From: Advenella sp048381675
GTDB taxonomy: Bacteria; Pseudomonadota; Gammaproteobacteria; Burkholderiales; Burkholderiaceae_B
Assembly (NCBI RefSeq): GCF_048381675.1
Contig: NZ_JBLWIS010000008.1
Location: forward strand, 1-64,000
Length of the DNA: 64,000 bases
Reading direction: 5' to 3'
Part shown: one piece after another, positions 1 to 6,290 of the stretch
How positions within the stretch are numbered: the first letter of the stretch is position 1
How the letters are laid out: each line of letters begins with the position of its first letter
Made by a program: the position numbers and the translations under genes
The notes under the pieces: model-generated
What the model saw: the letters and a program-made list of their open reading frames with translations, nothing else
Database searches by the model: none
Told to the model about the DNA's origin: nothing

Positions 1-351
1 AAAGATTTTAAACGCAGCGTGGTTGAGCATTTGCTCAGCAATGAATTAACGGTCGCTGAGGTCGCCCGTGAACACGATTTGCATCCCAATCAATTATGCC
101 GTTGGCGTAATGAATACCATAACCAGCAGCTGGAAACAACCCCCGCCAAATATCAAGACACTTCCTTTTTGCCCGTTACCGTGACGGAGCCGTCTCTTGC
201 CAATCACAAGATGACGATTGACGAACAGGATCCGCACCGGCACGATCAAACACAGGTGGTTTTAACCATCACGCTACCCAAGGGGAACTTACAGGTCCAT
301 CACCAGTGTCCGACACAGTTATTATCTATGGTCATTGAGGCGCTTAAATGA
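1..351 (+). CDS. tnpA: IS66 accessory protein TnpA (5' partial)
   Basis: The reading frame is open from the first base of the window, so the true start lies upstream. The visible N-terminal part (VAEVAREHDLHPNQLCRW) is the helix-turn-helix of the IS66 TnpA / transposase-8 family, expected to bind the element ends. The stop codon overlaps the tnpB start as ATGA, which suggests translational coupling. The C-terminal half is poorly conserved, as usual for the family. The call is sure from the motif and from the tnpB and tnpC genes that follow. Confidence 0.85.
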   Translation, partial: KDFKRSVVEHLLSNELTVAEVAREHDLHPNQLCRWRNEYHNQQLETTPAKYQDTSFLPVTVTEPSLANHKMTIDEQDPHRHDQTQVVLTITLPKGNLQVHHQCPTQLLSMVIEALK

Positions 352-692
352 TTGGCTTACCTGCAGGAACCCGCGTCTGGCTGGCGGCAGGTGTGACCGA
401 TATGCGCCGGGGCTTTGATGGTTTGGCCGCCATTGCCCAGGACGTCTTGCAACAGGATCCCTTCAGTGGTCATGTGTTTGTATTTCGTGGACGCAAAGGC
501 GACCGCATCAAGGTGCTGTGGTGGAGTGGTGACGGCATGTGCCTGTTGGCCAAACGCCTGGAACAAGGCCATTTTGTCTGGCCCCAGGCCGAGTCCGGAT
601 CGGTGCATTTAACGCCCGCACAACTGTCGATGTTGCTGGAAGGGATTGATTGGCGACGGCCCGCCAGAACACATAAACCGAGTCGCGTATAG
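348..692 (+). CDS. tnpB: IS66 family Orf2 protein TnpB
   Basis: 114 residues, close to the usual 115-120 for IS66 Orf2. The family landmarks are present in order: GVTDMRRGFDGLA near the N-terminus, then VFVFRGRKGDRIKVLWW and the segment ending in GHFVWP. The protein is needed for IS66 transposition, but its biochemical role is unclear. The ATG overlaps the tnpA stop by four bases. The gene looks intact, in contrast to the truncated tnpB of the second IS66 at 6674-6826. Confidence 0.9.
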   Translation: MIGLPAGTRVWLAAGVTDMRRGFDGLAAIAQDVLQQDPFSGHVFVFRGRKGDRIKVLWWSGDGMCLLAKRLEQGHFVWPQAESGSVHLTPAQLSMLLEGIDWRRPARTHKPSRV

Positions 693-783
693 ATGCCCTA
701 AAAAACGACAGAATGGCGTATTGACTGGCGTTCCGGCTTTTTATTTAATGCTGTCAGGGTGGTTGTTTGGTAAAATAACGGCT

Positions 784-1668
784 ATGCCTACACCGCCACC
801 GCTTCCCGATTCCATTGAAGATTTACAGCATTTGGTGCTTGCCATGCAAGCCGACATGGAAGCGGTTCGGCTGGAGCGTGACACCCCGATTGCGGTGCTG
901 GCACCGGGGAGCGGTAAAACCCGGCAAGCCCGCTTATGGGTGTATGCCCGCGATGATCGTCCCAGTGGCGGCACCCAGCCACCGGCGGTCTGGTTCCGCT
1001 ACTCACCCGATCGCAAGGGCATCCATCCGCAAACCCACCTTAAAAACTTCGAAGGTATTTTACAGGCCGATGCCTATGCTGGTTACAACGAGGTATACCG
1101 AACCGGCAAGGTTATTCAAGCGGGTTGTTGGGCCCATGCCCGACGCAAGTTCCATGATATTCATGTCCATCGGCCCTCTGATATTACCCATCATGTGCTC
1201 ACTCAAATTGGCCGTTTATATGAGATTGAGGCCGGCATCCGGGGCAGTCCACCACAAACTCGTCAGGCCGAGCGCCAGGACAAGTCATTGCCAATTGTGC
1301 TTGCCTTGCATGAGTGGTTCATGCAGCAGTTACCGACCCTGTCACGCAAATCCGTAACGACCGATGCCATCCAGTATGCCCTTAACCAGTGGCAGGCCTT
1401 GACACGCTATCTGGATGATGGGGAAATAGAGATCGACAATAATGCAGCAGAACGGGCATTACGTGGTGTGGCAATTGGTCGCAAAAATTATTTATTCCTG
1501 GGTTCGGATGCGGGCGGAGAACGGGCGGCCACGCTCTACAGTTTACTGGAAACCGCCAAACTCAACGGTATCAATCCAGAAGCCTACCTGCGCCATGTGC
1601 TGTCGGTGATTGCCGACTATCCGGTTAACCGGATGGACGAATTATTGCCATGGCGAGTACAGCTGTAA
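784..1668 (+). pseudogene. tnpC: IS66 transposase TnpC with a large in-frame internal deletion
   Basis: The frame starts at ATG 784 and gives about 294 residues, against roughly 510-540 for intact IS66 transposases such as the 536-residue copy at 6886-8496. The first 30 or so residues are the normal N-terminal coiled-coil start (LQHLVLAMQADMEAVRLERD). They then jump directly into the catalytic region at DTPIAVLAPGSGKTRQA. The leucine-zipper, zinc-ribbon (CxC) and helical domains, about 230 residues, are missing. The C-terminal part with CWAHARRKF and the EIDNNAAERALR block remains. The frame is kept, so a shortened protein could be made, but transposase activity is unlikely. The stretch GACACC at the join may mark where the deletion occurred. 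Confidence 0.85.
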
Positions 1669-1720
1669 AAACCGCTACTTAATCCAGCACCTGTCAAGAC
1701 GGTATTGGGCGAATGCTTAC

Positions 1721-1839
1721 GAACAATGGTAGAACTGGCTCATATTTATCCCCTCTATGATTGTTTATCTTTTTCACCATAAAAAGTATCAGGGGCTACT
1801 CAGGGCTACTCAGGGCTACATAAAGATATTTATCTACTT
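1721..1839. other. Intergenic spacer between IS66 element A and intI
   Basis: Short stretch without a gene. It holds a threefold 10-bp tandem repeat (1791-1820) just before the intI stop codon. No attC site, open frame or clear terminator hairpin was seen. Confidence 0.5.
1791..1820. repeat. Three tandem copies of a 10-bp unit
   Basis: Three consecutive decamers of the form cagggctact; the first and last copies each differ at one position. The array lies 20 bases beyond the intI stop codon (read on the minus strand) and 70 bases from the end of IS66 element A. Function unknown. Confidence 0.8.
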
Positions 1840-2817
1840 TTACTGATTGATAAGTAGCATCAGTCCATCCGCAGGACTGGTGGTGCCGGCAAAATGCTGA
1901 CCCAACACATGCGTATAGATTTGCGTGGTCTTAACATCGGTATGCCCTAAGAGTTCTTGCACAGTGCGAATATCACGCCCCGCTTGTAATAGATGCGTAG
2001 CAAACGAGTGACGAAATGTATGACAAGTGACACGCTTGCTAACGATGCCTGCTTTTTGTACGGCTGCCTTCAATGCCTTTCGCGCAACGGAGTCATGCAG
2101 ATGATGGCGGCATAATTTGCCGTTATACGGGTGGTTGCAGAGCGTGCTGGAGGGAAAGACAAACATCCACGCCGCTTGTCGATAAGCAGAAGGGTATTTG
2201 CGATCTAAAGCAAAAGGCAGCGATGGCCCTACGCCTTGTAAGTTGTCGTCTTGCTGAATAAGCCGCGCTTGCTCAATGAGTTGTTTTATTGCTGGGATTA
2301 GGCGCGTGGGCAGTAGGCTGTTTCTGCTTTTCCCACCCTTACCGTCATGCACAGTGATGCAGCCATTATCAAAATCAAAATCTTTAACCCGCAAACGCAA
2401 GCATTCATTAATGCGCAAACCTGCACCATACAGCAGCGCAAAAATAACTTGGTTGCGAGTATCCATAACCTGCAAAATGCGTTGCACTTCATTTGCAGAG
2501 ATAACAGAGGGTAGCCGTCTAGGCTTGCTTGCAGGGATATAATCAATATCGCCCAACGGCTGTTGTAAAAACCTGTTGTACAAAAAAGCTAGGGCATTTA
2601 AAGCGATTTTCTGCGTGTTTATGGCTACATGTCTGCTGTTTGCTAAGCTGGATAAAAACAGCCTGACCTCTTCACTGCCCATGGTCTGAGGATGACGTTT
2701 TTTGTGAAACAGAATAAAACGCTTAATCCAGTGCAGGTAAGTTTTTTCAGTTTTCAGCGCATAACCTTTTTGCCGCATATCCGTGCGTATAGAATTTAAA
2801 AATGGACTGTTAGACAT
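1840..2817 (-). CDS. intI: Integron integrase IntI (tyrosine recombinase)
   Basis: Catalyses insertion and excision of gene cassettes by recombining attI with attC sites. 325 residues from ATG 2817, which follows a good AAGGAG site; a TTG at 2838 would add seven residues but lies over the ribosome-binding region. Catalytic residues are visible: R135 (GAGLRINE), H266 and R269 (CHTFRHSF), H292 (LLGHTDVKTT) and Y301 (TTQIYTHV). The IntI-specific extra patch is present before the catalytic HxxR (RHHLHDSVARKALKAAVQKAG). It is not class 1, 2 or 3 as I remember them; the C-terminus resembles the chromosomal Vibrio-type IntIA group. A LexA-type box directly upstream suggests SOS control. No frameshift is seen, so it is probably functional. 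Confidence 0.95.
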   Translation of the reverse strand: MSNSPFLNSIRTDMRQKGYALKTEKTYLHWIKRFILFHKKRHPQTMGSEEVRLFLSSLANSRHVAINTQKIALNALAFLYNRFLQQPLGDIDYIPASKPRRLPSVISANEVQRILQVMDTRNQVIFALLYGAGLRINECLRLRVKDFDFDNGCITVHDGKGGKSRNSLLPTRLIPAIKQLIEQARLIQQDDNLQGVGPSLPFALDRKYPSAYRQAAWMFVFPSSTLCNHPYNGKLCRHHLHDSVARKALKAAVQKAGIVSKRVTCHTFRHSFATHLLQAGRDIRTVQELLGHTDVKTTQIYTHVLGQHFAGTTSPADGLMLLINQ

Positions 2818-2838
2818 AAAACGCTCCTTGTCTTGCAA

Positions 2839-2854
2839 CTGTCTGCCTATACAG
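2839..2854 (-). promoter_or_regulatory. LexA (SOS) box upstream of intI
   Basis: Perfect CTGT-N8-ACAG palindrome, 22 bases upstream of the intI ATG. A TAGAAT hexamer (minus strand), plausible as the -10, lies a few bases further upstream, so LexA bound here would block transcription. LexA control of integrases is established for class 1 and Vibrio integrons; here it is inferred from the site. Confidence 0.8.
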
Positions 2855-2981
2855 CCTATTCTAGCTGGGATTTAAAAAAGTGCCTGTTTTTTACGCCTAG
2901 AGATGCTTGTTTACCGGTAGAGTTGTAATTTAATGCTAAATAAATTAAAGTGTTATGAGTTCTTTGGGTTAGATAATGTGC

Positions 2982-3013
2982 ATCGTGCAAGCAGGATAGA
3001 CGGCATGCACGAT
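2982..3013. repeat. Inverted repeat in the intI-attI intergenic region
   Basis: ATCGTGC at 2982-2988 and GCACGAT at 3007-3013, a perfect 7-bp inverted repeat with an 18-base spacer, between intI and attI. It could be a regulator site or a transcript hairpin near the cassette promoter. I could not pick a convincing Pc promoter here by eye. Confidence 0.5.
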
Positions 3014-3082
3014 TTGTAATAACAGAGTGTCTTATATTTTTAAAGAAAGTCTATTTAATACAAGTGATTATATTAATTAACG

Positions 3083-3134
3083 GTAAGCATCAGCGGGTGA
3101 CAAAACGAGCATGCTTACTAATAAAATGTTATGC
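3083..3134 (+). other. attI: attI region, with the attI/cassette 1 crossover at G^TTATGC (3128-3134)
   Basis: The simple site GTTATGC at 3128-3134 marks the junction with the first cassette, and its reverse complement GCATAAC is exactly the R'' box of cassette 1's attC. Upstream is an 8-bp inverted repeat, GTAAGCAT (3083-3090) and ATGCTTAC (3111-3118), separated by 20 bases that include the GACAAAACGAG stretch; these may be integrase-binding arms. The exact extent of attI is inferred. Confidence 0.75.
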
Positions 3135-3150
3135 CTAGGGGAGATTAGTC

Positions 3151-4128
3151 TTGCTAACTTTTCAAGAAGCTATGGATTCGGTCGATGAAGATTCTAAACC
3201 GTCAATTGTGTTAGCCAATGGCTTTTCACAGGCTTGGGATGCCCAAATTTTTAATTATGAAAATTTGCTGGAAGCAGCGGAATTCGGTGATCGGGACGCA
3301 GTGATTCGTCCACTATTTCAAAGCTTAGGAACGTATGATTTTGAGGCAGTATCGAAGCAGCTAACCGCTGCTGAAACGGTACTAAGAGCATATCAACCAG
3401 ATAACGAGATAATCCAAACCATCGTTTCGGATAGAGAAATTCTTAAAAATTCCTTAATTAACGCAATATCAAATACTCACCCTGATTTACCTAGTGAAAT
3501 CACAGACGATCAGTACGTCGCTGTCAGAACATTTTTATCTCAGTTCAACGAGATATTCTCAATCAATTACGACCTCCTGTTCTATTGGGCTAGAAATAAG
3601 TATGGCTTGGCACCAGAAAACTATAGGACAGATGACGGGTTTCGGGCTCAGCAACGATGGGAGGGTCATGGTACTGATCAGGAAGTACATTTTCTGCATG
3701 GCGGCTTGCATATTTATGATTCTGGAAAACATATAAAGAAACACGTATGTACTGATGACGGTGTCACGATCATTGAGCAAGTTAGGGACAACTTGGGTCG
3801 CGGAAACTTCCCGCTATTTGTCTCTGAGCCTACACATGAAAAAAAGAAGCAGAGAATCGACCATAACCCATATCTCAACTACTGCTATCAAGCATTGGGA
3901 AACTTGAATGGTGTCCTATTTATCCATGGGCACTCCATCGATGACAACGATAAGCATATATTTGACCAAATAAAATCCAGCGGGGTTTCGAAAGTCTTTG
4001 TAAGCATCTATGGCAACGAGAATACAGACGCAAATGCGAGAACGAAAGCTAATGCTATAGCGTTTCTTCAAAGATTTAATAGGTCGGTGGAGTTCTACCA
4101 AGCTGAATCAGCCCCTGTGTGGGCATAA
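3151..4128 (+). CDS. Integron cassette 1: DUF4917 / SIR2-like protein
   Basis: 325 residues. The TTG start at 3151 is supported by GGGGAG seven bases upstream; no in-frame ATG lies between the cassette boundary and this point. It resembles the DUF4917 family, which has a SIR2-like fold. The visible SIR2-type landmarks are the IFSINYDLLFYW segment and the FLHGGLHIY segment, followed by LFIHGHSIDDND near the C-terminus. SIR2-like domains are often NADases in phage-defence proteins, so a defence role is plausible but inferred. There is no signal peptide or membrane segment. The stop codon lies inside the R'' box of the following attC. It is first in the array, the position normally read most strongly from the integron promoter. 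Confidence 0.75.
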   Translation: MLTFQEAMDSVDEDSKPSIVLANGFSQAWDAQIFNYENLLEAAEFGDRDAVIRPLFQSLGTYDFEAVSKQLTAAETVLRAYQPDNEIIQTIVSDREILKNSLINAISNTHPDLPSEITDDQYVAVRTFLSQFNEIFSINYDLLFYWARNKYGLAPENYRTDDGFRAQQRWEGHGTDQEVHFLHGGLHIYDSGKHIKKHVCTDDGVTIIEQVRDNLGRGNFPLFVSEPTHEKKKQRIDHNPYLNYCYQALGNLNGVLFIHGHSIDDNDKHIFDQIKSSGVSKVFVSIYGNENTDANARTKANAIAFLQRFNRSVEFYQAESAPVWA

Positions 4129-4194
4129 CAATCGCAGGCACAGGGACAAAGTTTCCGCTGCGCTTCAACTTTGCCCGTGCTGCGGGCGTTATGT
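4123..4194 (+). other. attC: attC site of cassette 1
   Basis: 72 bp from GCATAAC (R'') to GTTATGT (R'). The two arms fold into a stem CGCAG-CAC-GGG-CAAAGTT with three unpaired bases (G, A, A) on one side, the classical extrahelical bases that let IntI choose the bottom strand. The crossover is G^TTATGT at 4188. This is the cleanest attC in the window. Confidence 0.93.
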
Positions 4195-4232
4195 ATAAAA
4201 TCGAACGGTAATTTCTTATGAGGGAATTCTAG

Positions 4233-4613
4233 ATGAGTTATGACGTTATAAGGCTTGCAGCTGACAAGCTCACCTACCGGGAAAAACTGAAGCTTTCCCA
4301 ATATTTGATTCAAGCGGCAATAAAGGAAGAGGAAGACCTGAATCCTACCGCGAGAAATATATCAGCGCCGAAGATTGAGAAATCGGAACCGAGAAGTAAG
4401 ACTGAAACGCCTAACGATTTGGATGTTATTTCGTACGTTAAGGAGAGGCTAGTCAAGTCAAAGCCCTCAAAGAAGCAATCATTAATAAACTTCATTGCCG
4501 CGATGTTCCAGTTTCAAGGCGGCATAGAGGAAAGTAAAATCGATACGATTATTAGAAGGCTTGAGAAAGATGGGGTCTTAACCATCTCCGGCGCTAGAGT
4601 CATTTATACATAA
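4233..4613 (+). CDS. Integron cassette 2: small protein of unknown function
   Basis: 126 residues, not recognised as a named family. The N-terminal third is a predicted helix (RLAADKLTYREKLKLSQYLIQ), then a charged, proline-containing linker around residues 30-60, then a C-terminal segment of about 65 residues (KKQSLINFIAAMFQFQGGI to GVLTISGARVIYT). The spacing of its last helices and the final beta-like hairpin would fit a winged helix. It could be a DNA-binding or adaptor protein; no catalytic motif is seen. It is alone in its cassette and its stop codon overlaps the next attC. Confidence 0.75.
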   Translation: MSYDVIRLAADKLTYREKLKLSQYLIQAAIKEEEDLNPTARNISAPKIEKSEPRSKTETPNDLDVISYVKERLVKSKPSKKQSLINFIAAMFQFQGGIEESKIDTIIRRLEKDGVLTISGARVIYT

Positions 4614-4691
4614 CAAGTGCAGGCACGGCGACGCCTACTACATTGCGCCTTTGGCTTCATTTCGTAGGCGCGCATGCTGCAGGCGTTATGC
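4608..4691 (+). other. attC: attC site of cassette 2
   Basis: 84 bp from ACATAAC (R'') to GTTATGC (R'). The arms pair as TGCAG-CA-GCG-CGCCTAC, with an unpaired G and A and one small mismatch. R'' is the exact reverse complement of GTTATGT at this cassette's 5' boundary (4188-4194). Confidence 0.9.
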
Positions 4692-4706
4692 ATTAAGGGG
4701 GAGTCA

Positions 4707-5123
4707 GTGCTCGAACCAGTAGTTCAGGAGGAAGCCACGGGATGCGGAATCGCGTCGGTTGCCAACATTCTGGGCAAGACGTACTCAGAGATGAAGGCCG
4801 TAGCCAATGCTATGGGCATCCATGCTTCGGACAAATCGCTGTGGTCAGATACACAGTATGTCCGGCGTATGTTGTCGAGCGCAGGTGTCAAAACTTCCGC
4901 TGATGAAACCCCATTTGAATCTTGGGAGGCATTGCCCAATCTGGCGTTGTTGTCTATCAAGCACCATCAGGAAGAAGGCAAGGACTTCTGGCACTGGGTT
5001 GTATTCAAGCGCGTGGGAGGTCAACCATTTGTGCTGGATTCGGCTAGTTACCTGCCATCCAATATCCGTCAGGATTTCGACGCCATGCAGCCCAAGTGGT
5101 TCATCGAGGTCGAAAATGCATAA
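4707..5123 (+). CDS. Integron cassette 3: C39-like (papain-fold) cysteine peptidase domain protein
   Basis: 138 residues from GTG 4707, chosen because AAGGGGGAG lies just upstream; the in-frame ATG at 4674 lies inside the preceding attC and would translate recombination-site sequence. Papain-like triad candidates are visible: Gln and Cys in QEEATGCGIASVANILG, His in DFWHWVVFK and Asp in PFVLDSASYLP. This matches the peptidase C39-like domain found in bacteriocin maturation proteases and in stand-alone proteins. There is no transporter domain, signal peptide or membrane segment, so it is not a complete C39 exporter. Its cytoplasmic substrate is unknown. It may act on a peptide or a conjugate; function is inferred from fold only. 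Confidence 0.8.
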   Translation: MLEPVVQEEATGCGIASVANILGKTYSEMKAVANAMGIHASDKSLWSDTQYVRRMLSSAGVKTSADETPFESWEALPNLALLSIKHHQEEGKDFWHWVVFKRVGGQPFVLDSASYLPSNIRQDFDAMQPKWFIEVENA

Positions 5124-5201
5124 CCAGGCGCTGTTGTCGCCGCTATCGCGGCTGGGACGGCTTACGCTTCGCTCCAGCCGCCCCAAAGCTTATCGTTATA
5201 T
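5118..5201 (+). other. attC: attC site of cassette 3 (divergent L' arm)
   Basis: 84 bp from GCATAAC (R'') to GTTATAT (R'). The central stem GCGGCTGG / CCAGCCGC is clear, but the segment just before R' (AAAGCTTATC) does not pair with the segment after R''. The outer arm is therefore weaker than in the other attC sites. R'' still matches GTTATGC at the cassette's own 5' boundary (4685-4691). Confidence 0.82.
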
Positions 5202-5229
5202 GAACCAAGCTAACCTGATAAGGTAAATT

Positions 5230-5883
5230 ATGAAAATAAAATTTCTAGCATCTTTAACTTTCAGTATTTTATTTGCTGCAAACTCTTATGCCTCTAACAT
5301 ACTTGAAATAAATGTAACGGCCGCTGACGTGATTCTGGAAAGTGGAAAAGGTAAAGAACCATCAATTACTGATAACACGAACAAGTCACAAGTTAAGGTC
5401 ACTATCGAAAAATCGGATGGTAATTTTTATATTACTAGCAAAGGATTATCAAATTCAGTCTCTAATGCAGGTCAACTTATCATTCAAATTCCAGAAGGTT
5501 ACAAGATAAATGCTAAAGGCATGAGTTCAAATTTTAGAGTCACTTCGAGCTGCGGAACAAAGATAAAAATTAGAAGCATGAGTGGAGATATCAGATCAAA
5601 TTGTCTTGCTGTTTCAGAAACTCAATTTGAGTCAATGAGTGGCGACATCAAAGTTAATTCATCTCTCAAAAGTGGAATGCATCTGCTTAGCTCCATGAGT
5701 GGTGATATAGATGTAATGCTAAGAGATGGTTCAACAGGTAAAGTTGTCGCTATTTCAGAAAAAGGCTCTGCCCAGATCAATCAGGAAACGAAAAGAGCTG
5801 GAAAAATTCTTAAAGAACTAGGCAAAGATGAAGTAGTACTTGTTGCAAAAACTATCTCAGGTGATGCTTCAATTGAGTTCTGA
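5230..5883 (+). CDS. Integron cassette 4: exported protein with SMSGDI repeats (DUF4097-like)
   Basis: 217 residues with a clear Sec signal peptide (lysines, hydrophobic core, SYAS cleavage region near residue 22). The mature part is polar and beta-rich. It contains three copies of the motif SMSGDI (RSMSGDIRSN, ESMSGDIKVN, SSMSGDIDVM), spaced about 20 residues apart, and a related TISGDASIEF at the C-terminus. This suggests a beta-helix or DUF4097-type adhesin-like fold. It is expected in the periplasm or at the surface. The gene is AT-rich compared with the chromosome, a sign of separate origin. Exact role unknown. Confidence 0.78.
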   Translation: MKIKFLASLTFSILFAANSYASNILEINVTAADVILESGKGKEPSITDNTNKSQVKVTIEKSDGNFYITSKGLSNSVSNAGQLIIQIPEGYKINAKGMSSNFRVTSSCGTKIKIRSMSGDIRSNCLAVSETQFESMSGDIKVNSSLKSGMHLLSSMSGDIDVMLRDGSTGKVVAISEKGSAQINQETKRAGKILKELGKDEVVLVAKTISGDASIEF

Positions 5884-5889
5884 AAAATC

Positions 5890-6001
5890 ATATAACAAGT
5901 TTGTGCACAGGACTTAATTTCCGCTACACCTTTTGCCATTGCTTCGCAATTATATGGCAAAATGCTTCACTACAATCAAGCCTGTGACAAAGGCGTTAGC
6001 C
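5890..6001 (+). other. attC: attC site of cassette 4
   Basis: 112 bp from ATATAAC (R'') to GTTAGCC (R'). The arms form a long stem (TTTGT-CACAGG-CTT against AAG-CCTGTG-ACAAA, with unpaired G and A), capped by a second hairpin TTGCCAT / ATGGCAA. R'' is the reverse complement of GTTATAT at the cassette's own 5' boundary, not of GTTAGCC, which belongs to cassette 5. Confidence 0.9.
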
Positions 6002-6041
6002 TCATTAATTGACCACTAAAGCGCCAATAGGGTTCTTAAGC

Positions 6042-6215
6042 ATGAGCATCATTTCAGAAAAATTTAATGCAAAAATTAGCTCCCTAAGAAATGATTTTGA
6101 AGTCAATAGAGATATTGTACACAACGGGGTTAAAGGCGGACTAAATGAAATCGAGCTCTCCTCGATAATCAAAGAGGTTATCCCTCAAAAATATAAAATA
6201 GCAAAAGGTGTGTAA
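6042..6215 (+). pseudogene. Integron cassette 5: DUF6602-like gene truncated by IS66
   Basis: 57 codons from ATG 6042 (a TTG at 6009 is also possible). The sequence resembles the N-terminus of DUF6602-type proteins (EVNRDIVHNGVKGGLNE, then IIKEVIPQKYKIAKG). The frame runs into the left end of the second IS66 at about 6212, which supplies the TAA stop. The rest of the gene and its attC are not found on the far side of the IS. The family assignment is from memory and tentative; the truncation is seen directly. Confidence 0.65.
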
Positions 6216-6290
6216 CTGTCCGGTAAAGTCATCTTTTCAAGTCGCTAATAAAATATGAACATACTTGTCCACTATCGCAAATGGACACGT

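Larger units (their letters stand above)
1..1720 (+). mobile_element. IS66-family element A, 5' end outside window, internally deleted
   Basis: Carries the IS66 gene set tnpA-tnpB-tnpC in order, with tnpA cut by the window edge. The right terminus is recognisable at about 1690-1720; read on the minus strand it begins GTAAGCATTCGCCC, the GTAAGC start typical of IS66 ends, and shares TCTTGACAG with the end of the second IS66 in this window. The tnpC gene has lost its middle, so the element is probably not autonomous. It lies 120 bases beyond the integron integrase stop codon. Confidence 0.85.
1840..6211. mobile_element. Integron: intI, attI and five cassettes (last one truncated)
   Basis: Standard integron layout: the integrase gene on the minus strand, then attI, then cassettes read in the opposite direction, each ending in an attC. 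Boundaries follow from the G^TT points: cassette 1 is 3129-4188, cassette 2 is 4189-4685, cassette 3 is 4686-5195, cassette 4 is 5196-5995, and cassette 5 runs from 5996 to the IS66 at 6212. For cassettes 1 to 4 the seven-base R' box at the 5' boundary is the exact reverse complement of that cassette's own R'' box, as expected if each was inserted as a circle. The array may once have been longer. Confidence 0.93.

Noticed and set aside
784..1668. Frameshift in IS66 element A tnpC
   Set aside because: The frame is continuous; the shortness is explained by an in-frame deletion of the middle domains.
3083..3118. GTAAGCAT repeats near attI as IS66 remnants, since IS66 element A ends in GTAAGCAT
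   Set aside because: Only eight bases match, the following bases differ from both IS66 ends, and the layout fits an attI region better.
4674..4706. Start of cassette 3's gene at ATG 4674
   Set aside because: It lies inside the preceding attC and lacks a ribosome site. GTG 4707 has AAGGGGGAG at proper distance.
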